Shown here: positions 57,838 through 64,000 of the stretch, piece after piece
Layout of the letters: each line of letters opens with the position of its first letter
How positions within the stretch are numbered: the stretch's first letter is position 1
Source: an uncultured Oscillospiraceae bacterium
GTDB taxonomy: Bacteria > Bacillota > Clostridia > Oscillospirales > Oscillospiraceae
Assembly (NCBI GenBank): GCA_949878425.1
Contig: CATLAL010000005.1
Location: 62,001-126,000, forward strand
Direction: 5' to 3'
DNA: 64,000 nt
The notes under the pieces: model-generated
The model's input: only the letters and a program-made list of their open reading frames with translations
What the model was told of the DNA's origin: nothing
The model's database searches: none
Made by a program: the position numbers and the translations under genes

Positions 57838-59683
57838 CCCTGTCCTGTTCCAGAAGAACCTCACCCGCTTCTGGCCCCTCTGGGGCGGGCTGAGCCTGCT
57901 GGGCAGCCTGGCGCCCCTCTACATGCTCCTGGCCCTCCTCAGCGGCGCGGGCCGCAATCTCGGCAGCCTGGACTTCACCTTTGCCCTCTACGAGGTCACG
58001 GCCAGCGCCGGCCCGGTGGTTTTCTTCCTCTATGCCATTATCTGCGCTGCCCTGGTGTGGAGCTACTTATACAACCCCAGGGCCGTGGGGCTGATGCACA
58101 CCCTGCCGGCGGGCCGAACGTGCCTCTTTGTCACAGGGGTCCTCTCGGGGCTGACCATGCTGCTCATCCCCTGCGCGGTGGTGGGCGCTCTGGTCTGCCT
58201 GATCGCCCTCAGCTGGGGCTTTTTTGACCTGATGGCCGTGGCCAACACCGTCCTGGCTATTTTGCTGCTGGCCCTGATCTTCTTCGGCCTGGCCACCTTC
58301 TGCGCCATGCTCACCGGCCACGCCCTGGCCCTGCCGGTCCTCTACGGGCTGGTCAACTTTCTGGCGCCTCTGCTGGAAGCCCTGATCGTGAGCCTCTCCT
58401 CCGAGTTCCTGATCGGGCTGGAGATCCGCAGCAGCGGTTGGACCATCGCCCTCTCCCCGGTGATCAAGCTCACGGAGAGCCTCTCGGTCCGCTCCATCAC
58501 GGAGCTGGAGGGCGAACGGGGGGTTGTTACCGGCTATCTGCTGGATGGCTTCGGCGTTCTGGGCCTCTGGGGCCTGGCGGGGGCGGCTCTGCTGGGATTG
58601 GCCTGGCTGCTCTACCGCCTCCGCTCCAGCGAGAGCGCCGGCGACGCGGCCGCCTTCCCCTGGCTGCGGCCCGTGTTCCGCTACGGACTGTCTCTGCTCA
58701 GCGCCCTGACCTTGGGCCGGCTGCTCTATGAGCTGATCCGGGCCGCCCTCTTCCTCTCCAGCCGCTACGCCAACCGGGCCGTCATGGCGGTGTGCATGGC
58801 CCTGGCCGCCGTGGTGGGCTACTATATTGCCTCCATGCTGCTGGAGAAGTCCCTGCGGGTGTTTCGGGGCAGCGCCCGGGGCGTGGCCCTGGCCACGGCG
58901 GCGGCGGCGGCGGTGTGCCTGCTGGCCAGCTATGACCTCTTCGGCGCGGAGCGGCGGGTGCCGGAGCTGGAGGAGATCAGCCAGGTGGAATTCTACGACA
59001 ACGGCCTGTACCTGCTCTGCACCGCCGCAGAGGACCCGGAGCTGCTTGCGCAGATTCGAGACCTCCATCAGACGATTGTTGCGGACAGGGACTATGTCCG
59101 CTCCGCCGCCGACTACCCCTCCAACGTGCCGGGTCAGCGCCGCTACCACAGCCTGCGCCTCACCTACACCCTGCGAAACGGCACCCGTTTGAAGCGGTAC
59201 TACGCCTTCTGGGTACTGGAGGGGCGGGTGGCCGATCCGTCCACCTACGACGGAAAGCTGGCCGCCCTCTTCAGCGCCCCCCAGGTGATTCTGGACCAGT
59301 TCGCCCTGCAGGAGGGCGGGGTCCTGACGGGTATGCACTGCTTGAACCATTACGAGGGCGCCGCCCTTGAGCTGGACGGGGAGCAGCGGCAGCGAGTCTA
59401 TGAGGCGATGCTCCGGGACGCCCGGGAGGGCAATCTTCCGGGCCGCAGCGTCCTTGGCGGCGAGCCGGAGCCCTACGCCATGTCCATTGAGCTCCAGTAC
59501 CGCACGCCGGCCCAGCCCAGCGGCTACGACTACGGCTACAAGGAGATGCAGGTCTATCCCACCATGATGAACACCCTGCACACCCTGCTGGAGCTGGAGC
59601 TGGTCTCCCGGGAGCAGCTGGAGCAGTGGGACGAGGAGCTGGGTATCTCCTCTGTACTGGAGCGCACGGAGGAGGGCTGCTGA
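57812..59683 (+). CDS. ABC transporter permease (ABC-2 like) with large extracytoplasmic domain
   Basis: 623 residues. The first 365 or so have about ten hydrophobic segments in an ABC-2-like layout; the rest is a soluble domain with ELEEISQVEFYDNGLYLLC and ends near LEQWDEELGIS, probably outside the cell, as in two-gene YtrA-controlled systems. ATG at 57812 is preferred for GGGAGGTGAGC upstream; the in-frame start at 57791 has no site. Substrate unknown; cell-envelope stress or lantibiotic response is a guess from the regulator type. Confidence 0.8.
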   Translation: MLSKRSFFNPVLFQKNLTRFWPLWGGLSLLGSLAPLYMLLALLSGAGRNLGSLDFTFALYEVTASAGPVVFFLYAIICAALVWSYLYNPRAVGLMHTLPAGRTCLFVTGVLSGLTMLLIPCAVVGALVCLIALSWGFFDLMAVANTVLAILLLALIFFGLATFCAMLTGHALALPVLYGLVNFLAPLLEALIVSLSSEFLIGLEIRSSGWTIALSPVIKLTESLSVRSITELEGERGVVTGYLLDGFGVLGLWGLAGAALLGLAWLLYRLRSSESAGDAAAFPWLRPVFRYGLSLLSALTLGRLLYELIRAALFLSSRYANRAVMAVCMALAAVVGYYIASMLLEKSLRVFRGSARGVALATAAAAAVCLLASYDLFGAERRVPELEEISQVEFYDNGLYLLCTAAEDPELLAQIRDLHQTIVADRDYVRSAADYPSNVPGQRRYHSLRLTYTLRNGTRLKRYYAFWVLEGRVADPSTYDGKLAALFSAPQVILDQFALQEGGVLTGMHCLNHYEGAALELDGEQRQRVYEAMLRDAREGNLPGRSVLGGEPEPYAMSIELQYRTPAQPSGYDYGYKEMQVYPTMMNTLHTLLELELVSREQLEQWDEELGISSVLERTEEGC

Positions 59684-59742
59684 CCCGGGCCCCCGCCTTG
59701 CCGGTCCGGCCCTAACGGCCCAATCCTAACGAAAATTACCTA

Positions 59743-59771
59743 TTGCCGAACCTGTTCAACTATGATATAGT
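59743..59771 (+). promoter_or_regulatory. Promoter of a short noncoding transcript
   Basis: TTGCCG (59743-59748), 17 bases, TATAGT (59766-59771). Confidence 0.6.
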
Positions 59772-59777
59772 ACCATC

Positions 59778-59867
59778 AGCAGGCCGCTTCCAGGTCAGGG
59801 GAGCGCCGCGGCAGCAGGACCGCCCTTCGGCTTACTAGCCGGAGTCGAAGGGCAGTCCTGCTTTTTT
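59778..59867 (+). ncRNA. Candidate small RNA with its own terminator
   Basis: Begins just after the promoter at 59743-59771 and ends in a hairpin GCAGGACCGCCCTTCG...CGAAGGGCAGTCCTGC followed by TTTTTT (59814-59867). About 90 bases with no start codon and RBS combination. It could be a trans-acting RNA or a leader, but the next gene begins 190 bases later past a repeat. Confidence 0.5.
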
Positions 59868-59875
59868 GCTGTCCT

Positions 59876-59960
59876 CATACCCTTTTTCCTTGTGAACAAA
59901 GGAAAAGGATCAAAAAGAAAAGCTTTTTGGCGCAAAGCTGCGTTTTGCTTTTGGGTCATG
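59876..59960. repeat. Interspersed T-rich hairpin repeat (diverged copy)
   Basis: CATACCCTTTTTCCTTG, AACAAAGGAAAAGGATC, AAAAAGAAAAGC, then GCGCAAAGCTGCGTTTTGCTT. Same order of blocks as at 26930 and 13203. Confidence 0.6.
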
Positions 59961-60060
59961 GGAGTCTGATTCAAGAATGAGAAATTTTTTCAAATGGGTT
60001 CAACTTTTTTAGGCGCTGGCGCATCTAATACGGTGAGAGACCTGATTGGAGGCGTATGCT

Positions 60061-61539
60061 ATGGAGTACCGAATTGATACCTACACACCCAGAGGGGGCC
60101 CTGGTACGCCGCTCCAGAGGCGGCGGCGTGTAAGGAGACGGCGCGGCACGCCGCCTATTTTTCGGTTTGCGCTGCTTGGGGCGATGTTCAGTATTGTGCT
60201 GCTCATACTGCGTATCAGCCTTCCGGCACACCTGGGGCAAACTGCGGCGCATGGATTGGTTGATGGAGACACGCCTTCTGTATTTGAAGCCACTCCAACG
60301 GAAAATGGTTCCATAGCAGACTCGGCAGAAAATCATCTGATCGCTGCTGTCGAGCCTGCCATCCCCCCTGCTGAGGCGGACGGCACGCCGGACCAAGCGT
60401 ACGATTTCTCTGCGCCCGTACCAGAATCCTCCCCAGTTGAGGACAGCTATTTTGACGACGCAGTATTCATTGGCGACTCCAGAACAGAGGGGATGATTCT
60501 CAATACCGGGCTATCCAATGGGACCGCTTATGTGTATAAAGGGCTGATGGTGGATACCGTTTTTACAAAGCCGGTTGTCAACAAAGACGGTCAAAAGCGT
60601 TCTGTTATGGACGCGCTGAAATCAACCCAGTTTTCCAAGGCTTATATCATGCTCGGCATCAATGAGACGGGATGGGTTTACAGCCAAAGCTTTCAGACAA
60701 AGTATGACAGCATTGAGATTCCCGACAATCTGAATGAGGTGGTCCAGGGCGCGATTGCCGAAGGAATGGCGCGGCGGCGCAGGAACAGGATCGTGAAGCT
60801 GTTCAAAAGGGCGGGCTCTATTGCCGCTGTGTTTTTCCTCTGCGTGGTTACGGCGCTGAATTTGTCGCCCACCTTTGCGGCGGCTGCTTGTGAGATTCCG
60901 TTAGTCGGAGATTTGTGCCGGGTTTTCCTGTTCCGGGAGTACCATATGGAGGACGAAATAAAATATATTGACGCCAAAATTCCGCAGATAGAAAACACAG
61001 GGAAAACAGAGCTGGAGAACCGGGTAAATCTGGAGATCCAAAGGGTGATGCGCGAGTGTCTGAGGGCAAGCGAGGAGAGGGCAAAGGACTATTACGATGC
61101 CTTTGTCGAAACCGGCGGGGACCCAAAGGATTTTGTTCCTGTGGGCATTACGATTGACTACGAAACAAAGTACATCAGTCAGGAATGTGTGTCCTTTGTT
61201 GTGTCGCAGTATGAAACCAGATTTGACGCATATAACTGCGATCTCTACTACAACATTGACCTGGACAGCGGCAGGATCATCACGCTGAAAGACTGGTTCG
61301 GCCCGGATTACCGGCAGATTGTGTCAGAGAGCATGGAAGCCACGATTGCGGGCTGGAGCGAGGAAGAGCGCGGCATTTTGTGGGAGGATTTGTCTATTAT
61401 TGATTTGATTTCTGAGAATACGAATTTCTATTTTAACCAGGACGGGCAAATCGTCGTGGTCATTGAGAAGTATGCGGCCGCATATGGAGCTGCGGGAAAT
61501 CTGGAATTTACGATACAGCCGAACGGAAGTCGAAAGTAA
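60061..61539 (+). CDS. Chimeric ORF: truncated SGNH hydrolase joined to RsiV-like anti-sigma factor
   Basis: 492 residues of two unrelated parts. Residues 1-214: an Arg-rich start, membrane span (about 36-54) and a partial SGNH hydrolase with block I FIGDSRTEG (S140) and IMLGINETGW, but no block V (DxxH). From about residue 215 (YDSIEIPDNLNEVV) a complete RsiV-type anti-sigma protein with its own span (about 250-272) and DUF4163/DUF3298 domain. The two spans in series would put the RsiV sensor on the wrong side of the membrane. Codon use and GC are lower than in neighbours. Probably an in-frame deletion joining two genes; no sigma factor partner is adjacent. ATG at 60061 follows TTGGAGG. Confidence 0.8.
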   Translation: MEYRIDTYTPRGGPGTPLQRRRRVRRRRGTPPIFRFALLGAMFSIVLLILRISLPAHLGQTAAHGLVDGDTPSVFEATPTENGSIADSAENHLIAAVEPAIPPAEADGTPDQAYDFSAPVPESSPVEDSYFDDAVFIGDSRTEGMILNTGLSNGTAYVYKGLMVDTVFTKPVVNKDGQKRSVMDALKSTQFSKAYIMLGINETGWVYSQSFQTKYDSIEIPDNLNEVVQGAIAEGMARRRRNRIVKLFKRAGSIAAVFFLCVVTALNLSPTFAAAACEIPLVGDLCRVFLFREYHMEDEIKYIDAKIPQIENTGKTELENRVNLEIQRVMRECLRASEERAKDYYDAFVETGGDPKDFVPVGITIDYETKYISQECVSFVVSQYETRFDAYNCDLYYNIDLDSGRIITLKDWFGPDYRQIVSESMEATIAGWSEEERGILWEDLSIIDLISENTNFYFNQDGQIVVVIEKYAAAYGAAGNLEFTIQPNGSRK

Positions 61540-61594
61540 TACTTTTTCAAGAAAATTTGCCTTGTCCAGCAGAAAAATCTCTCGCCCCTATGCG

Positions 61595-61630
61595 GAGCGG
61601 GGAGCAAAACAAAAGTTTTGCTCCCCGCTC
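61595..61630 (+). terminator. Perfect hairpin after the chimeric ORF
   Basis: GAGCGGGGAGCAAAAC, AAAA, GTTTTGCTCCCCGCTC. No long T-run; 61631-61784 beyond it holds no gene. Confidence 0.5.
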
Positions 61631-61784
61631 ACTATTGCATTAGGAAGGAATCAAGTTTTATGGGACTTATGCGGCTTCTCAATTAAAGGCTCCATTTTGT
61701 TACCAGGCAGACGTGTAGGATTTGCAAATAGGCCTAGGCCGAAACTGAAGTTCTTTTTGAGCCTTTTTCTGGAAAGAGAAAGGA

Positions 61785-64000
61785 TTACTGCATCATCGCC
61801 ATGAGGATGGCCGCGGCCTCGCCGCGGGTGACGGCGTCATGGGCGGCAAACGCCTCCACCGCCTGGGCGACAGCAGCCGCGTCCTCTCCGTACTGGACGA
61901 GGATCTCCGTGAGCTGCTCCGGCGTTACGCTCCCCTCCGGGTTGAACGCACCGTCCTCCGCGGGGATGACGCCGCCGGCAACGGCCCACTTGGCGGCGCT
62001 GGCAAACCAGCGTCCGTCAGCATCGGAAAGGGACACATCCTCCGCCTCCGGCATGCCGGCGGCGCGGTAGAGGGCCATAGCCAGCATCGCGCGGCTCATA
62101 GAGCTGTCGGGAGCAAAGACAGCGCCGGGCACACCGGTGAAGATGCCCTTCTCCGTCAGGAAGAGGACCGCCTCGTAGCAGGCGTCGCTCTCCTTGAGGT
62201 CGCTGTAGGGGTTGACGGCCCCGGACTCGCCCAGCTGCTCCCGCAGGCCGGCGATCAGCTCAGCGTCCCGGGCGGCGTCCAGACCGTTCACCACAGCCCG
62301 GAGGGCGGCGGTGTTCTCCTCCGTGGGCCGCTCCTCGGCCATGGCGGCTGTCAGGTCAACCATGGCGTAGGCGGACTGCACGACGGGGTGGTCAGAATCG
62401 GTGACATCCGCGCCCACCAGCCGCAGGTGGTCAATGGCCATATCGCCCAGCAGGGCGTCCAGCGCGGGCTGGATGTCGGCGGCGGCGGAGTTGTCCGTCA
62501 GGCCCTGGTAGAGGATGTTGGCCACAAAGCCCAGGGTGGAGGCGGTGTACCAGTTGCCGTCAAACTGGTTGGCGTTGACGGTGTTGTCGGTGACGGGGGA
62601 GTTGATCTTGTTGGTGAGGTAGACCACCACCAGATCCTCGGCGGGATCGATCATGGTCAGCGTACCGGTCCAGCCCTGGTGGCCGATGGTGTTCCGGGAC
62701 GCCTGCACGCCGAAGTACCAGGGGCGCTGGCAGCTGCCCTGCCGCCACCAGCCCTGTCCCCAGTTGGCCAGGGCGTCCTTGCGGGAGGTGAAGTAGCTGT
62801 TGACGTTGGGATCGAAGAGCTTGGTCTCGCCGTAGCCGCTGTGGTTGAGCATCACCTGAGCCAGCATGGCCAGGTCCTCGGCGTTGGCGTAGAGGCCCGC
62901 GTGGCCGGACACGCCGCCCATGGCGTAGTAGGCCTTCTCATCGTGGACCGTACCCTGGATGACGCCCTCCCGGATGCCGGTGAAGTCAATGACGCCGTCG
63001 CGGCTGTTGCCGTTGAGCTCTGTGCCCGCGCAGTCGCTGGCCTCAAAGCCGCAGTCCAGGGGGGAGTAGGTGATGTGGCTGAGGCCCAGGGGCGTATAGA
63101 AGGTCTCCTTCAGGAAGGTGTCCAGATCCTTGCCCGTGACCTGCTCAATGATAAGGCCAAGGAGCATGTAGTCCACATCGGAGTACACGGTCCGGGTGCC
63201 CGGCTCATAGTTCAGGGGCGCCTTGCAGATGGCCTCGGCCACCGCCTCGCTGCCGATGGCATAGAGGGGGTTGTCCACGCCGGCCTCGGGGGTCTGGGTG
63301 TCCTGGTTGAACTGGTCGTTGTGGAACTGGGGATCGGGATCGAAGCCCGCCTGGTGCTGGAGGATGTCCTGGATTGTCAGCTGCTGCTTCCAGCTGACAA
63401 TCAGGTCCTTGTCCGCGTCGGTGATGGGCTGGTCGTTGAAGTTGGTCTTAAAGGCAATGTTGTCCCGCTCGGCGAAATTGGGGAAGTAGTCCACGATCTT
63501 GTCCCGGAGGCCCAGCTCGCCCTGGGCGACCAGGTACTGGAGGGCGTAGTTGACCGCGTACATCTTGGTGTTGGAGGCCAGGTCGTACAGGGTCTCGGTG
63601 GTGGCGGGGACATAGTCCGCGTCGCCGGGCTGGATGCGGGTGCCGTCAGAGTGGTAGGAATTGGCGGCGCCCCAGGCGTTGGAGTAGACCATGCGGCCAT
63701 CCTTGATGACGGCCAGCTGGGCGGAGGTGAAGCCCCGGTCCACATCGGCCTGGATCATGTCGTCAATGAGCTCCAGCGTCCGGGCATCAATGCCCACATC
63801 GGAGGGCTTGCCGGAGATCACGGTGGGGTTCACGGTGACCATCAGCATGGAGAAGCGCTCGGTCTCAATAGGCATGCCGGTGACCTGGACGCTGTTGCGG
63901 CCGCTGTGGGTCACGGAGGACACGTCAATGGCGAAGAAGCTGAGGCCCTCCTGGTTCAGCATGGCGGACACGTCCACCGGCTGGCCGTTGACGTAGATCT
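61785..64000 (-). CDS. Beta-lactamase-fold serine hydrolase with SLH repeats, 5' end beyond window
   Basis: At least 738 residues are visible and the frame remains open to the window edge (the last residues read IYVNGQPVD...), so the start lies outside. The class C beta-lactamase/PBP4-like domain has the SxxK motif LASNTKMY, a YSD in place of YxN (TVYSDVDYML) and HQGWTG as the third box. The C-terminus carries SLH-type units (YSDLKESDACYEAVLFL, VTRGEAAAILMAMM) that anchor it to secondary wall polymer. A wall D-alanyl hydrolase or esterase is likely; a part upstream of the hydrolase resembles a metal- or signal-protein insert rather than a known domain. It is convergent with the chimeric ORF. 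Confidence 0.85.
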   Translation of the reverse strand, partial: IYVNGQPVDVSAMLNQEGLSFFAIDVSSVTHSGRNSVQVTGMPIETERFSMLMVTVNPTVISGKPSDVGIDARTLELIDDMIQADVDRGFTSAQLAVIKDGRMVYSNAWGAANSYHSDGTRIQPGDADYVPATTETLYDLASNTKMYAVNYALQYLVAQGELGLRDKIVDYFPNFAERDNIAFKTNFNDQPITDADKDLIVSWKQQLTIQDILQHQAGFDPDPQFHNDQFNQDTQTPEAGVDNPLYAIGSEAVAEAICKAPLNYEPGTRTVYSDVDYMLLGLIIEQVTGKDLDTFLKETFYTPLGLSHITYSPLDCGFEASDCAGTELNGNSRDGVIDFTGIREGVIQGTVHDEKAYYAMGGVSGHAGLYANAEDLAMLAQVMLNHSGYGETKLFDPNVNSYFTSRKDALANWGQGWWRQGSCQRPWYFGVQASRNTIGHQGWTGTLTMIDPAEDLVVVYLTNKINSPVTDNTVNANQFDGNWYTASTLGFVANILYQGLTDNSAAADIQPALDALLGDMAIDHLRLVGADVTDSDHPVVQSAYAMVDLTAAMAEERPTEENTAALRAVVNGLDAARDAELIAGLREQLGESGAVNPYSDLKESDACYEAVLFLTEKGIFTGVPGAVFAPDSSMSRAMLAMALYRAAGMPEAEDVSLSDADGRWFASAAKWAVAGGVIPAEDGAFNPEGSVTPEQLTEILVQYGEDAAAVAQAVEAFAAHDAVTRGEAAAILMAMMQ

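Overview
The window reads as chromosomal DNA of a GC-rich, low-redundancy anaerobic Firmicute, most likely an Oscillospiraceae/Flavonifractor-Lawsonibacter type gut bacterium. This is an inference from content: Firmicute-style sigma-A promoters (TTGACA-N17-TATAAT class), a T-box in front of ileS, a yybP-ykoY (Mn2+) type riboswitch, SLH-domain envelope proteins, DUF1292/YrzB, DUF6487, TRAP-fed uronate catabolism and phosphotransacetylase. I saw no rRNA, tRNA, CRISPR or complete insertion sequence. The window is dotted with short palindromic interspersed repeats of at least four families.

Layout. 1-8.9 kb: a carbohydrate module made of a sugar ABC ATPase (cut by the window edge), a 3-hydroxyisobutyrate-dehydrogenase-type reductase and an aldose-epimerase-like protein on the minus strand, divergent from a NagB-like deaminase, two esterases and a ROK repressor. 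The two divergent sigma-A promoters each carry an AT-rich dyad over the -10/+1 region, probably ROK operators. 9-12.5 kb: a flotillin behind a Mn2+-type riboswitch, secG and a lipoprotein polysaccharide deacetylase. 12.8-24.8 kb: uronate catabolism. DctPQM import, UxuA, UxuB, a FadR-type GntR regulator and KdgF are on the minus strand; KdgA fused to a VOC domain, UxaC and an MFS carrier are on the plus strand. Together they convert glucuronate to fructuronate, mannonate, KDG and then, after a kinase that is not in the window, pyruvate and glyceraldehyde-3-phosphate.

25-32 kb: an ATP-grasp/PHP pair, a polysaccharide deacetylase with an SLH-like tail, purine nucleoside phosphorylase with a GNAT protein, pseudouridine-5'-phosphate glycosidase with a DUF1294 protein, a probable 6S RNA and DUF1292. 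32-38 kb: a class A penicillin-binding protein, an ECF sigma factor with a membrane partner, and pta. 38.8-45.1 kb: an F-type ATP synthase operon in which a separate delta subunit is missing and its C-terminal domain is fused to the front of alpha. 45.3-53.4 kb: rnhA, an orphan and internally deleted type III-like methyltransferase with an AT-rich core, recR, rpe, an EamA transporter with a histidine-rich tail, and the T-box/zinc-ribbon/ileS unit.

53.7-64 kb: HdeD-like DUF308, DegV, a promoter-driven 41-residue peptide gene, a 28-residue membrane peptide/YtrA-type GntR/ABC transporter operon, a candidate small RNA, a chimeric SGNH-hydrolase/RsiV anti-sigma ORF, and a beta-lactamase-fold serine hydrolase with SLH repeats that runs off the window.

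The most unusual points are the delta-alpha ATP synthase fusion, the riboswitch-controlled flotillin, the two mosaic genes (methyltransferase, SGNH-RsiV), the small peptide gene near 56.1 kb and the uncharacterised sugar module with paired operators.
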